Part shown: positions 17,265-25,345 of the stretch, piece by piece | Numbering within the stretch: the first letter of the stretch is position 1 | Layout of the letters: every line of letters starts with the position of its first letter | Assembly: GCA_021781415.1 (NCBI GenBank) | Contig: JAJXWW010000212.1 | Location: forward strand, 51,871-115,870 | Direction of reading: 5' to 3' | DNA length: 64,000 nt | Origin: Planctomycetota bacterium | Lineage (GTDB): Bacteria > Planctomycetota > Planctomycetia > Gemmatales > Gemmataceae | The notes under the pieces: generated by a model | Told to the model about the DNA's origin: nothing | The model's database searches: none | The model's input: only the letters and a program-made list of their open reading frames with translations | Position numbers and translations under genes: made by a program

Positions 17265-17846
17265 ATGTCCGAGTTGTATCGAGACAGCGCGCCCGATCAT
17301 CGCAAACCGCATTTCGTCGAACCATCTCCAATGCTGCCGGGTTGGCTGGCGGATCGCTTGTTGCGGCCGGATGAGAAAGTCGAGTGGGTGCGCGGGCCGC
17401 GCTTGACTCCATCGTGGGAGCGCTACATCACGCATCCGGGGCTGTTTTTCGCGGCGGCGGGGCTGGGAGCCAGTTGCGTCGGCGCGGCCTCGTGGCTCAC
17501 CGAGGGACAGAGCGAGATCGTCGTGCCCGCCTTCGTCTCGGCGGGCGCAATCGTCCTATTCAGCATCTTCGTTCTCGCTTATTCTTGCGGCTACTTCACG
17601 CGGCTGGTGGCCACCAACGCGCGCTTGCTCATCGTGCAAGGCTACGAGTTGTGCCGCACTTGGGATATGAACGATCTTCCTCCGTCGTTAATCCGCCATC
17701 GAATGGGCGGCGGCGGTTCCATGCCGAGCATCGACCTGAACGCCGTGCAAACGCTGTTGGGCGGATCGTCGACGCACTTCACCGGGGCCAAGGACATCCT
17801 GTCGTTCGCCAAGCAGTTGGACCGCATCACGAAAGATCGCGGTTGA
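17265..17846 (+). CDS. Membrane protein with PH-like domain
   Basis: A 193-residue protein with two membrane helices (about 58-80 and 85-108) followed by a bacterial PH-like strand pattern (RLVATNARLLIVQGYELCRTWDM). The C-terminus ends in a short helical part (DILSFAKQLDRITK). It lies 51 bp after the DUF4956 gene on the same strand and may belong to that operon. No function is known. Confidence 0.65.
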   Translation: MSELYRDSAPDHRKPHFVEPSPMLPGWLADRLLRPDEKVEWVRGPRLTPSWERYITHPGLFFAAAGLGASCVGAASWLTEGQSEIVVPAFVSAGAIVLFSIFVLAYSCGYFTRLVATNARLLIVQGYELCRTWDMNDLPPSLIRHRMGGGGSMPSIDLNAVQTLLGGSSTHFTGAKDILSFAKQLDRITKDRG

Positions 17847-17880
17847 CCGGAGCCAAAGCGCGAGAAATTCGATTCGCCCC

Positions 17881-17909
17881 TTGACAGTCGTTGGGGAGGC
17901 CACTACTGT
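17881..17909 (+). promoter_or_regulatory. Candidate sigma-70 promoter of the S10 operon
   Basis: A perfect -35 TTGACA (17881-17886) is separated by 17 nt from TACTGT (17904-17909), a weaker -10. It lies 63 bp before rpsJ and after the end of the preceding gene, as expected for the head of the ribosomal operon. It has not been tested. Confidence 0.6.
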
Positions 17910-17972
17910 AACACTCTTCAACTATGAAGGCGACGAGAAGGAACGACGGCGTAAAGAGGCGAGGAGTAAGCG

Positions 17973-18317
17973 GTGGCGGGTCAAAACTTACCGAGCGAAC
18001 GCATCCGCATTCGGATGGAAGCCTACGATCACGAGGTGCTGGATCGGACGGCGGGGGAGATCGTGGAGACGGCGGAGAAGACCGGTGCCATCGTGCATGG
18101 CCCGATTCCGTTGCCGACGCGCATCGAACGCTACACCGTGTTGCGCAGCCCTCACATCGACCGAAAATCGCGCGAACAGTTCGAGATTCGGACGCACAAA
18201 CGCTTGATCGACATCTTGCAACCGACCGGCAAGACCATCGAAGCGCTGAACAAGGGGTTGAGCTTGCCTCCCGGCGTGGATATTAAAATCCGCGTCTTGG
18301 CGGGAGCGCCTGCCTGA
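17973..18317 (+). CDS. rpsJ: 30S ribosomal protein S10
   Basis: A 114-residue product with the S10 core ([33 protein letters not shown] and RTHKRLIDI). It starts at GTG 17973, preceded by GAGGAG at 7 nt; no ATG is available in frame at a good position. The N-terminus has about 8 residues before the usual start. It heads the ribosomal operon downstream of the candidate promoter. The next gene is rplD, not rplC as in most bacteria. Confidence 0.95.
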   Translation: MAGQNLPSERIRIRMEAYDHEVLDRTAGEIVETAEKTGAIVHGPIPLPTRIERYTVLRSPHIDRKSREQFEIRTHKRLIDILQPTGKTIEALNKGLSLPPGVDIKIRVLAGAPA

Positions 18318-18375
18318 TGTATAACTAAGCATTGTCTTGTCGGCGCGAACCGCAAGCAAGCAAACAAAACGTCAA

Positions 18376-18435
18376 CGTGTCTCGAAACGATCCCTCGTAG
18401 GGGGATGCGTCGAGCCGACTAATCCCGGCGACACG
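18376..18435 (+). ncRNA. Candidate structured leader RNA before rplD
   Basis: In the 165-bp rpsJ-rplD gap, 18376-18381 pairs with 18430-18435 (CGTGTC/GACACG). Nested inside are a helix TCGA 18382-18385 with 18410-18413, continued by ATCCC 18390-18394 with GGGAT 18402-18406, and a short CCG/CGG hairpin (18415-18417 with 18426-18428). This gives a compact three-way-junction shape. L4 represses its own operon through leader RNA in E. coli, so a regulatory role is plausible but unproven. Confidence 0.4.
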
Positions 18436-18482
18436 AAAGCAAACGAGGAACTCTTCCGAGAGGATCGGAGGAGAGTGGAATC

Positions 18483-19103
18483 ATGCTTACTTTGAACGTC
18501 TACAATCGGCAAGGCGACGCGGTGGGGACGGTGCAAGTCGATCCGGAGGAGTTCGGCGGCACGGTCAACAAGCAGCTGCTGCACGATGTCGTGTTGATGC
18601 ACTTGGCCAATCAACGCGCCGGCACGCACTCGACCCTGCGGCGCGGCGAAGTGGCGGGCAGCACCAAAAAGCTCTTTCGCCAAAAGGGTACCGGCAACGC
18701 TCGCGCCGGCACGCGCCGCACCAACAAACGTCGAGGTGGCGGCACGGCCAAGGGACCGAAACCGCGCGACTACGAATATCATCTGCCGAAAAAGGCCGTT
18801 CGCGCCGCCACGCGCATGGCCATCCTCAGTAAGTTTCAAGACAACGAGGCCATTGTCCTCGACGACTTGACGCTGAACGAGACGAAGACCAAACAGATCA
18901 CCGCATTGCTCAAGGCGTTGAAGCTGAGCGGCAAGACCCTCCTCGTCGGAACGAAGGAATACGATAAAAACGTGTATTTGTCGTCGCGCAACCTTCCGGA
19001 AGTGGAAGTCATGCCGGCGTCGCAGTTCAACGCCTACACGGTGTTGCGGCAAAAACACTTGCTGTTGACCCGATCGGCTCTCGACGAACTGCGGAAAAAA
19101 TAG
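18483..19103 (+). CDS. rplD: 50S ribosomal protein L4
   Basis: A 206-residue protein with the L4 features: LNVYNRQGDAVG at the start, the extended loop rich in Gly/Arg (KLFRQKGTGNARAGTRRT, then RRGGGTAKGP) that reaches the exit tunnel, and the globular C-part (RMAILSKFQDNEAIVLDDL, TGLL-type helix and ASQFNAYTVLR). GGAGGAG lies before the ATG. The gene follows rpsJ directly, without rplC, after a structured 165-bp gap. Confidence 0.95.
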   Translation: MLTLNVYNRQGDAVGTVQVDPEEFGGTVNKQLLHDVVLMHLANQRAGTHSTLRRGEVAGSTKKLFRQKGTGNARAGTRRTNKRRGGGTAKGPKPRDYEYHLPKKAVRAATRMAILSKFQDNEAIVLDDLTLNETKTKQITALLKALKLSGKTLLVGTKEYDKNVYLSSRNLPEVEVMPASQFNAYTVLRQKHLLLTRSALDELRKK

Positions 19104-19116
19104 GGCTGAGCGTTGA

Positions 19117-19140
19117 GACTCAGAACTCAGGACTCAGAAC
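19117..19140 (+). repeat. AACTCAG-type heptad repeats before rplW
   Basis: Three closely similar units (ACTCAGAACTCAGGACTCAG) fill the rplD-rplW spacer and end 11 nt before the rplW start. Related runs precede rplX, rpsN and rpsE. Confidence 0.7.
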
Positions 19141-19151
19141 GGGAATAGGAC

Positions 19152-19493
19152 ATGGCCAACAATACCGAGCGAACGCGCGGGCCAAAATTAGAAGCGCACC
19201 AGGTAATTCTGCGCCCCTTGATTACCGAAAAAGGCACGCACCAGTCGCAGCACAAGAGCGAAAAGCGCGAACACTGGGCTCCCGCCTATTCGTTTGAAGT
19301 CAACCCGTGGGCGACGAAGATCGAAATCAAGGCGGCGGTCGAAGAGTTGTTCAACGTGCGCGTGGCCAAAGTGCGAACGCAAAATCGCCTGGGCAAACAG
19401 CGGCGCTATCGCTTCAAGATGGGGCGATTGTCGAACTGGAAGAAGGCCATTGTCACGCTGCAACCGGAAAGCCCGGTAATCGAGTTCTTCTAA
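19152..19493 (+). CDS. rplW: 50S ribosomal protein L23
   Basis: A 113-residue tunnel-exit protein. The [12 protein letters not shown] motif, the loop region ([22 protein letters not shown]) and the [11 protein letters not shown] strand are all present. L23 docks SRP and trigger factor. The loop segment [11 protein letters not shown] is a little longer than in E. coli. Confidence 0.94.
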   Translation: MANNTERTRGPKLEAHQVILRPLITEKGTHQSQHKSEKREHWAPAYSFEVNPWATKIEIKAAVEELFNVRVAKVRTQNRLGKQRRYRFKMGRLSNWKKAIVTLQPESPVIEFF

Positions 19494-19499
19494 CGGCAG

Positions 19500-19541
19500 A
19501 CGGCTATCGGCCCCAGCGGATAGCCGAACGTGGATAGCCGA
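19500..19541 (+). repeat. GGATAGCCGA-type repeats before rplB
   Basis: The rplW-rplB spacer contains GGCTATCGG, CGGATAGCCG and TGGATAGCCGAGAGG in alternating orientation, so it can fold into a short hairpin just upstream of the rplB ribosome-binding site. Similar units occur at 2092-2118 and 25315-25333. Confidence 0.55.
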
Positions 19542-19551
19542 GAGGTGTAAG

Positions 19552-20394
19552 ATGGGTATTCGACAGTATAAACCGACGACGCCGGGACGACGGCAGGGGT
19601 CCGTCAGCGACTTCGCGGATATTACCGATCGAAGTAAGAAGCCGGAGAAATCGCTGCTCGTGCCCATCCCCAAGAAGGGCGGGCGCAACAATCAAGGCGT
19701 CATTTGCACGCGCTTTCGGGGGGGTGGCCACAAGCGGCGCTATCGCGTCATCGACTTCAAGCGCCGCAAAGACGGCGTGTGGGCGACGGTGGTATCCATC
19801 GAATACGATCCCAATCGCTCGGCGCGGATTGCGCTTCTGCAATACGAAGACGGCGAGAAGGCGTACATCTTGGCTCCCGAAGGTCTCAAGGCCGACGACC
19901 GCGTGATGAGCGGCGAAGAAGTGGAGCCGCGCGTCGGCAACTGCATGCCGCTGCGGAAAGTGCCGTTGGGCATGACGGTGCATAACCTGGAGATGCAGCC
20001 CGGCCACGGCGGCCAGCTATGCCGCAGCGCCGGTACCGCCGCCACTCTGACCGCCCGCGAAGGCAAATGGGCGCAGATAACCCTGCCGTCCGGCGAAGTG
20101 CGCCGCATCAGTTCCGAATGCCGCGCCACCATCGGCATGATCGGCAACGCCGAGCATATGAACGTCAGCCTCGGCAAGGCGGGGCGCACCCGTTGGAAGG
20201 GACGCAAGCCGCACAATCGCGGCACGTCGATGAACCCGGTCAACCATCCGATGGGTGGCGGCGAAGGCCGAACCGCCGGAGGTCGTCATCCGTGCAGCCC
20301 CACCGGCGTTCTCGCCAAGGGCGGCAAGACGCGCAACAAACGGAAGCCGTCGAACGCTTCCATTATCCGTCGCCGTCGTCGTGGGCCTCACTAA
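19552..20394 (+). CDS. rplB: 50S ribosomal protein L2
   Basis: A 280-residue peptidyl-transferase-centre protein. It has [18 protein letters not shown], the SH3/OB strands and the conserved C-terminal segment [14 protein letters not shown] with the histidine important for activity, ending in [10 protein letters not shown]. Length is normal. GAGAGG precedes the ATG. Confidence 0.97.
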   Translation: MGIRQYKPTTPGRRQGSVSDFADITDRSKKPEKSLLVPIPKKGGRNNQGVICTRFRGGGHKRRYRVIDFKRRKDGVWATVVSIEYDPNRSARIALLQYEDGEKAYILAPEGLKADDRVMSGEEVEPRVGNCMPLRKVPLGMTVHNLEMQPGHGGQLCRSAGTAATLTAREGKWAQITLPSGEVRRISSECRATIGMIGNAEHMNVSLGKAGRTRWKGRKPHNRGTSMNPVNHPMGGGEGRTAGGRHPCSPTGVLAKGGKTRNKRKPSNASIIRRRRRGPH

Positions 20395-20470
20395 TCGTAA
20401 TGTGTGGACGTGGATACTGGACGCCTGAGAGAATCGCCCTATAATTTGGATTTCCCGCTCGGAGTGAATG

Positions 20471-20743
20471 ATGAGCCGGTCCCTGAAAAAAGGCCCTTAC
20501 GTCGACGAACGGCTGATAGCCAAAGTCGAGCGCAATCAGCGAACGGGCAATCGCGAACCGATACGAACCTGGTCGCGCGATTGCACCATCGTCCCCGAAT
20601 TTGTGGGGGCGACGTTCCTGGTTCACAACGGCAAGAACCATCTTCGCCTGTATGTCACCGAAGATATGGTCGGCCACAAACTCGGCGAGTTTTCTCCGAC
20701 ACGCATCTTCAAGGGCCACAGCGGCGGCAAAGGAAAGAAGTAG
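20471..20743 (+). CDS. rpsS: 30S ribosomal protein S19
   Basis: A 90-residue protein, [14 protein letters not shown], then [20 protein letters not shown] and [11 protein letters not shown], ending in a basic tail. Two ATGs occur in a row (20468 and 20471); GGAG at 20461-20464 is 6 nt from the second, which gives the family start. The next gene is the initiator tRNA and then rplV. Confidence 0.95.
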   Translation: MSRSLKKGPYVDERLIAKVERNQRTGNREPIRTWSRDCTIVPEFVGATFLVHNGKNHLRLYVTEDMVGHKLGEFSPTRIFKGHSGGKGKK

Positions 20744-20786
20744 CCCGCGACGAGTATCCGACGGCGTCGTTGGCCGACCGATATAT

Positions 20787-20858
20787 CCCGGGGTGGAGCA
20801 GTGGTAGCTCGCCAGGCTCATAACCTGGAGGTCGCCGGTTCAAATCCGGCCCCCGGAA
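20787..20858 (+). tRNA. Initiator tRNA-fMet (anticodon CAT)
   Basis: A 72-nt cloverleaf without encoded CCA. The acceptor pairs 20787-20793 with 20851-20857, where the first pair is C1 with A72: the unpaired C1-A72 is the bacterial initiator hallmark needed for formylation. A11:U24 in the D stem is also initiator-like. The anticodon loop is CTCATAA. The anticodon stem is CCAGG/CCTGG, so the usual three G:C pairs are A:U, G:C, G:C here. The T arm is GCCGG-TTCAAAT-CCGGC. It lies between rpsS and rplV, 43 bp after the rpsS stop and 25 bp before rplV. Confidence 0.93.
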
Positions 20859-20883
20859 TTTGATTTTTGCGGAGGAGATGGTT

Positions 20884-21219
20884 GTGGAATACAAGGCAAG
20901 CTATCGACATGCCGATATGTCGCCGCGAAAGATTCGGCCGTTCGCCACTCTGATTCGAGGGCGATCCGCCGAAGAGGCTCTGGAGTTGTTGCGCTATCTG
21001 CCCAACAAAAGCGCCCGCCTGATGGAACAGGTGCTGAAGAGCGCCTTGGGCAACGCCGAAGATCGCGGAGCGCAGGACATTGAGGACTTGGTCGTCACCG
21101 AATCGTGCGTCGATGGCGCATCGATCGTGAAACGAATCATGCCGCGAGCGCGCGGCACGGCGTATCCGATTAAACGGCGCTATTCGCACATTCGCGTTAC
21201 GCTGTCGGATCTGGAATAA
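20884..21219 (+). CDS. rplV: 50S ribosomal protein L22
   Basis: A 111-residue protein with YRHADMSPRKIRP, LIRGRSAEEALELLRYLP and the extended hairpin ending RIMPRARGTAYPIKRRYSH. A GTG at 20884, 8 nt after the GGAGG box, gives the E. coli-like start (Met-Glu-). The ATG at 20878 touches the box and is less likely. It follows the initiator tRNA, which must be cut out of the mRNA if they are co-transcribed. Confidence 0.93.
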   Translation: MEYKASYRHADMSPRKIRPFATLIRGRSAEEALELLRYLPNKSARLMEQVLKSALGNAEDRGAQDIEDLVVTESCVDGASIVKRIMPRARGTAYPIKRRYSHIRVTLSDLE

Positions 21220-21251
21220 CGCGCGGGAGCAGAAAGAAACGGGGGGATCGC

Positions 21252-21950
21252 ATGGGACAGAAGGTTCGACCGACTAGCTTTCGCACCGGCATCATGGTCG
21301 ATTGGCTGAGCCATTGGTACGCCAACAAAAAGGACTTCTCGGACCTTCTCGTCGAGGACGTGAAGATTCGCAAGTTCGTTAAGAAGCGCTACGGCGGCTC
21401 CGGCATCTCGAAGATTCGCATTCAGCGAACGCGCGAGAAAGTGACCGTGTTCATTCACTCGGCCCGCGTGGGCATGATTATCGGCAAAAAAGGGCAAGAA
21501 GTCGATAAACTGACGAAGGATCTCGAAAATTTGACCGGACGGCACATTGAGGTCAAGACGATGGAGGTCAATCGTCCCGAACGCGATCCGCAATTGGTAG
21601 CCGAGGACATTGCCGAGCAGCTCAAGAAGCGCTCCAGCTTTCGGCGGACCATGAAGCGTGCCATGGACACGACGATGGAGGCGGGAGCGAAGGGCGTTCG
21701 CATTCAAATGGCGGGTCGCCTCGGCGGCGCGGAAATGGCCCGCACGGAAAGCAGCATGGCCGGGAGCATCCCCTTGTCCACGCTTCGAGCCAAGGTGGAG
21801 TATGGCTTCGCCGAAGCGCACACGGCGCAGGGCAACATCGGCATCAAAGTATGGATTAACAACGGCGATTATCTCAATCCCGAAGAGGCCAGCGAGACGC
21901 CGCCACCCCCGTCGGGACGCGGTCGCGGTCGCGGACAACGGCGCGGATAG
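21252..21950 (+). CDS. rpsC: 30S ribosomal protein S3
   Basis: A 232-residue protein: GQKVRPTSFRTGI at the start, KH domain with VFIHSARVGMIIGKKGQEV, and a C-domain with GRLGGAEMARTES and RAKVEYGFAEAHTAQGNIG. The tail is Pro/Gly/Arg-rich and disordered. It forms the mRNA entry with S4 and S5. Confidence 0.96.
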   Translation: MGQKVRPTSFRTGIMVDWLSHWYANKKDFSDLLVEDVKIRKFVKKRYGGSGISKIRIQRTREKVTVFIHSARVGMIIGKKGQEVDKLTKDLENLTGRHIEVKTMEVNRPERDPQLVAEDIAEQLKKRSSFRRTMKRAMDTTMEAGAKGVRIQMAGRLGGAEMARTESSMAGSIPLSTLRAKVEYGFAEAHTAQGNIGIKVWINNGDYLNPEEASETPPPPSGRGRGRGQRRG

Positions 21951-21960
21951 CCGATCAACC

Positions 21961-22016
21961 ACAAGCCCGGAGCGCGAGCGACGGGCCTGAGCGCCCGTCG
22001 CTCGCTCCGGGCTTGT
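21961..22016. repeat. Long hairpin between rpsC and rplP
   Basis: The arms 21961-21986 and 21993-22016 are complementary apart from a 2-nt bulge (ACAAGCCCGGAGC and its complement, plus GAGCGACGGGC), separated by 6 nt. It is a strong GC-rich stem in the middle of the operon. No U-run follows, so full termination is unlikely; it may be a processing or partial-attenuation site. Confidence 0.75.
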
Positions 22017-22047
22017 ATGAGTATCGAGATAGGGAAGGAGAAAGACC

Positions 22048-22470
22048 ATGCCCCTTATGCCGAAGCGGGTTAAATTCCGCAAAACACAGCGCGGCAAAGT
22101 GCGCGGCAACGCTTTGCGCGGAAACACGGTGAGCCACGGCGATTTCGGGCTGCAATCGCTCGAAGGCGGCTGGCTGAGTGCCGAAGCCATCGAGGCGGGG
22201 CGCATCACGGCCACGCATTCCGTGCGCGGCGAGGGACGCCTGTATATCCGCGTGTTTCCGCATAAATCGGTTACGTCCATCCCCGCCGAGACCCGCATGG
22301 GCAAGGGCAAGGGCGAGCCGGAGTTCTGGGCCGCCGTCATCAAGCCGGGCATGATTTTGTACGAAATCGGCGGGTTGCCCGAAGCGGCGGCGCGCGACGC
22401 CTTGGCTCGCGTCGCCTACAAAATGCCGTTTCGTTGCCGGTTCGTCGCACGGCGTCCAACGGTGGGGTAG
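22048..22470 (+). CDS. rplP: 50S ribosomal protein L16
   Basis: A 140-residue protein beginning MPLMPKRVKFRKTQRG, then GLQSLEGGWLSAEAIEAGR, VRGEGRLYIRVFPHKSVT and MGKGKGEPEFWAAVIKPG. It lies near the A-site tRNA elbow. A clear AAGGAG precedes the ATG. Confidence 0.96.
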   Translation: MPLMPKRVKFRKTQRGKVRGNALRGNTVSHGDFGLQSLEGGWLSAEAIEAGRITATHSVRGEGRLYIRVFPHKSVTSIPAETRMGKGKGEPEFWAAVIKPGMILYEIGGLPEAAARDALARVAYKMPFRCRFVARRPTVG

Positions 22471-22515
22471 TCTCAACCCCAAGCGAAAGCGAGGGGTAGT
22501 GGAGAGGAATGAACG

Positions 22516-22746
22516 ATGAAACCGGCCGAATACCGAGCGATGAGTCCAGAGCAACTGGATTTAACACTCAAGGACACCGTCAAGAATCTGTTTCACCTGC
22601 GCTTCCAATCCGCCACCGAGCGGCTGGAAACGCCGAGCGAGATTCGCAAGGCCCGGCGCGAAGTCGCGCGCATCAAGACGATTCAACGCGAACGCGAACG
22701 GATCGAGCAATCCAAGACCGCCGAGGGGGCGAAGAGCAATGGCTGA
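22516..22746 (+). CDS. rpmC: 50S ribosomal protein L29
   Basis: A 76-residue two-helix protein ([16 protein letters not shown], then [19 protein letters not shown]). It ends with RRE-type basic helix. Its 3' end overlaps rpsQ by 8 bp, so they are probably translationally coupled. Confidence 0.92.
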   Translation: MKPAEYRAMSPEQLDLTLKDTVKNLFHLRFQSATERLETPSEIRKARREVARIKTIQRERERIEQSKTAEGAKSNG

Positions 22747-23056
22747 GGCTAAGGAACGAGGCGACCGCCGCGTCGAAACGGGCGTCGTCATCAGCGACAA
22801 AATGAACAAGACGCGCCGCGTCGAAATCGCGCGCCTCGTCAAGCATCCCCGCTACGGCAAGTACATCCGTCGGCGAACGGTGTGCTACGTTCACGACGAG
22901 GCCAACGCCTCGCGCCGCGGCGACACCATCGAAATCATGGAAACGCGGCCCTTGTCCAAGACGAAGTGTTGGCGCATGGTTCGCATCGTCGTCAAAGCGC
23001 CGGAATTGCCGACGCATCACGGACAAACGCCGGAGGCGACGACCGCCGGTTCGTAG
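22739..23056 (+). CDS. rpsQ: 30S ribosomal protein S17
   Basis: A 105-residue OB-fold protein: [17 protein letters not shown], then [31 protein letters not shown] and [13 protein letters not shown]. Its last 15-20 residues are a polar extension. Overlaps the rpmC end. Confidence 0.95.
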   Translation: MAEAKERGDRRVETGVVISDKMNKTRRVEIARLVKHPRYGKYIRRRTVCYVHDEANASRRGDTIEIMETRPLSKTKCWRMVRIVVKAPELPTHHGQTPEATTAGS

Positions 23057-23113
23057 GTCGGGCGCTTCGTCCCAACCTGTGAGAAGTTAAGGTTCCAGCA
23101 ATCGGAATGTGAT

Positions 23114-23482
23114 ATGATACAGATGTATACTTACTTGGACGTAGCCGACAATACCGGTGCCAAGGAGTGTATGTGCATCAAGGTGTTGGGCGGCACGCGC
23201 CGTCGCTACGCCGGTCTGGGCGATGTAATTATCGCCTCGGTCAAGAAGGCGAATCCCGGCGGCGAAGTGAAACCCGGCGAGGTGGTTCGCGGGGTGATCG
23301 TGCGGACCAAGAAGGCCACGCGCCGCGACGATGGCAGCTACGTTCGCTTCGACAGCAACGCCATGGTCATCATCGACGCCGAGGAAAACCCGCGCGGAAC
23401 CCGCATCTTCGGGGCGGTGGCGCGCGAGTTGCGCGAGAGCGGCTTCGTCCGCATCGTCAATCTGGCTGCCGAAGTCGTATAA
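23114..23482 (+). CDS. rplN: 50S ribosomal protein L14
   Basis: A 122-residue protein with [18 protein letters not shown] at the start, [36 protein letters not shown] and [14 protein letters not shown]. It forms intersubunit bridges. Typical length. Confidence 0.96.
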   Translation: MIQMYTYLDVADNTGAKECMCIKVLGGTRRRYAGLGDVIIASVKKANPGGEVKPGEVVRGVIVRTKKATRRDDGSYVRFDSNAMVIIDAEENPRGTRIFGAVARELRESGFVRIVNLAAEVV

Positions 23483-23516
23483 ACGGGTTCCGCTCGATGC
23501 GTTCATCGCACGCGGC

Positions 23517-23541
23517 ACTCAGAACTGAGAACATCGAACTC
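23517..23541 (+). repeat. AACTCAG-type heptad units before rplX
   Basis: CACTCAGAACTGAGAACATC followed by GAACTCGG forms a diverged run of the same 7-nt repeat found before rplW, rpsN and rpsE, ending about 10 nt before the rplX start. Confidence 0.55.
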
Positions 23542-23551
23542 GGGTTTGAAA

Positions 23552-23908
23552 ATGCACGTTCGTAAAGACGACATGGTCGAAGTGATCGCCGGCGACGACG
23601 CCGAGAAGGGACGCGCGCACAAGGTTCTGCGCGTTGTCACCGAGAAAAACCAGGTCGTGGTCGAAGGCATCAATCGGGTGTACAAGCACGTTCGGCCCAA
23701 TCGGCGGAATCCACAAGGCGGTCGCCTCTCGCGCGAGATGCCGATCGACGCCTCCAACGTGCTGTTGTATTGCTCGAACTGCCGTCGCGGCGTCCGCATC
23801 GGTCGCCGCTATGCCGACGACGGTCACAAAGAGCGCTTCTGCAAGAAGTGCGGCACGGGCCTCGGCGCGATCGGCAAGCGCAACCCGAAGTACGCGAAAA
23901 AGTCGTAA
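23552..23908 (+). CDS. rplX: 50S ribosomal protein L24
   Basis: A 118-residue KOW-domain protein. MHVRKDDMVEVIAGDDAEKG is the KOW start, followed by GRLSREMPIDASNVLLYC. Two cysteine pairs, CSNC and CKKC, form a zinc ribbon as in many bacterial L24. A TTG two codons upstream is also possible, but the ATG is preferred. Confidence 0.95.
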   Translation: MHVRKDDMVEVIAGDDAEKGRAHKVLRVVTEKNQVVVEGINRVYKHVRPNRRNPQGGRLSREMPIDASNVLLYCSNCRRGVRIGRRYADDGHKERFCKKCGTGLGAIGKRNPKYAKKS

Positions 23909-23958
23909 AGCGTCGAGATTCAGGGTTCGAGAAGTCCTGTTGTTAGGCGAGAAGTGTC

Positions 23959-24501
23959 ATGGCTCGGTTGCAGGAACGCTATCGGAATGAAATTGTACCG
24001 CAGCTCAAGCAAAAGCTGGGGCGCGAGAACGTCATTAGTTTGCCGCGATTGCAAAAGATCGTCGTCAACATGGGCGTCGGCAAGGCGTTACAAGATAAGA
24101 ACCGCATGGAGCAAGCCGCCGATCAATTGACGCAGATCGCCGGGCAGAAGGCCCAGATTCGCAAAGCGAAGAAGGCGGTCAGCGGCTTTCGACTCCGCGA
24201 GAACAACGAGATCGGTTGCCGGGTGACGTTGCGCGGGCGACGCATGTACGAATTCCTCGATCGACTCATCAGCATCGCCTTGCCGCGTATCCGCGACTTT
24301 CGGGGAATCAATCCGCGCAGCTTCGACGGGCAGGGCAACTACAGCCTCGGCCTCGCCGAGCAGCAGGTGTTTCCCGAAATCGATCCGGATAAGGTGTCGT
24401 TCGTGCAGGGCATGGACGTGACTTTCGTAACCAGCACGCGAAGCGACGACGAAGCGCGCGAGTTATTGCGGTCCTTTGGCATGCCGTTCCGTGAGACGTA
24501 A
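23959..24501 (+). CDS. rplE: 50S ribosomal protein L5
   Basis: A 180-residue 5S-RNA-binding protein: LPRLQKIVVNMGVGKAL, GQKAQIRKAKKAVSGF-type segment, RDFRGINPRSFDGQGNYSLG and a C-terminal MDVTFVTS strand. It contacts the P-site tRNA. Normal length. Confidence 0.96.
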   Translation: MARLQERYRNEIVPQLKQKLGRENVISLPRLQKIVVNMGVGKALQDKNRMEQAADQLTQIAGQKAQIRKAKKAVSGFRLRENNEIGCRVTLRGRRMYEFLDRLISIALPRIRDFRGINPRSFDGQGNYSLGLAEQQVFPEIDPDKVSFVQGMDVTFVTSTRSDDEARELLRSFGMPFRET

Positions 24502-24548
24502 GGAATGGTTTCGAGTCGAGAGGTTTCAGAGCGTCCCTGGAGATCGGC

Positions 24549-24582
24549 ACTCAGAACTCGGAACTCAGAACTTAAAACTGAG
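24549..24582 (+). repeat. AACTCAG-type heptad units before rpsN
   Basis: ACTCAGAACTCGGAACTCAG followed by AACTTAAAACTGAG fills the rplE-rpsN spacer and ends 7 nt before the rpsN start. Confidence 0.65.
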
Positions 24583-24589
24583 ATAGGTT

Positions 24590-24826
24590 ATGGCCACCGA
24601 AGCGAACTACGTCAAATTCAAGAAGCAGATGGCGAAGCTGGATGCCAGCCGGAAGCCGGATGCCAAAGTCAAAATGCCGCCGCGCGAGCGCATTCGTATC
24701 CGTCTGCGCTGCAAGCTGTGCGGTAGGCCGCGTGCCGTTTACCGTAAGTTCGGCATCTGCCGCATTTGTTTTCGCAACATGGCCAGCGATGGTCTGATTC
24801 CAGGCGTCAAGAAAGCTAGTTGGTGA
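24590..24826 (+). CDS. rpsN: 30S ribosomal protein S14, zinc form
   Basis: A 78-residue S14 with the C+ zinc ribbon: CKLC and CRIC, the second followed by [18 protein letters not shown]. It is longer at its N-terminus than the usual 61-residue zinc form ([18 protein letters not shown] added). The heptad repeat precedes it. AGG lies close to the ATG. Confidence 0.93.
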   Translation: MATEANYVKFKKQMAKLDASRKPDAKVKMPPRERIRIRLRCKLCGRPRAVYRKFGICRICFRNMASDGLIPGVKKASW

Positions 24827-24839
24827 GGGTGCATTCAAC

Positions 24840-25286
24840 ATGATGACCGATTCGTTAGCGGACATGCTGACCCGCATCCGCAATGCCAACCGTATCGAAC
24901 GGCCTGCCGTGGACATACCGGCCACGAAGCTCAAGGTCGCCGTCGCCCAGGTTCTCAAGGACGAAGGTTTCATCCTCGATTACCACGTTGGACGGATGCA
25001 GGCCGACGATCGCGGCCAGAATGCGTTTCAGCACGACCAAGACTTGAGCAAGCCGCACGCGCTGTTGCGCGTCTACTTAAACTATGGGCCGGAGGGCGAG
25101 CGCGTCATTCGGCACATCCAGCGCGCCAGTCGTCCCGGTCGGCGATTGTATCGCCGGGCCGAACAACTCCGGCCCGTTCTGGATGGTTTGGGCATCAGTG
25201 TTATCAGCACCAGCAAAGGCGTGATGAGCGACCGCAAAGCCCGCGCCCAGCGGCTCGGCGGCGAACTGCTCTGCACCGTTTGGTAG
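24840..25286 (+). CDS. rpsH: 30S ribosomal protein S8
   Basis: A 148-residue protein with MTDSLADMLTRIRNANRI, LKVAVAQVLKDEGFI and C-terminal GISVISTSKGVMSDRKA. A roughly 10-15 residue insertion (around RMQADDRGQNAFQHDQDLS) is unlike the E. coli protein. Two ATGs (24840, 24843) are possible; the first is 9 nt from GAGGGT. Confidence 0.94.
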   Translation: MMTDSLADMLTRIRNANRIERPAVDIPATKLKVAVAQVLKDEGFILDYHVGRMQADDRGQNAFQHDQDLSKPHALLRVYLNYGPEGERVIRHIQRASRPGRRLYRRAEQLRPVLDGLGISVISTSKGVMSDRKARAQRLGGELLCTVW

Positions 25287-25314
25287 CGGCAGTCGCCACC
25301 AGCTACCCAACGAA

Positions 25315-25333
25315 CGCCGATAGCCGATAGCCG
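25315..25333 (+). repeat. GCCGATA heptad units before rplF
   Basis: GCCGATAGCCGATAGCC is two and a half copies of a 7-nt unit, located 12-30 nt before the rplF start. The same GATAGCC unit occurs before rplB and, in reverse orientation, before rplT. Confidence 0.6.
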
Positions 25334-25345
25334 TGAGGATGATTT

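Noticed and set aside
18376..18435. Short resemblance to the 3' end of 23S rRNA (GAGCCGACTAAT)
   Set aside because: The match is only a dozen bases, with no rRNA body next to it; a local hairpin reading fits better.
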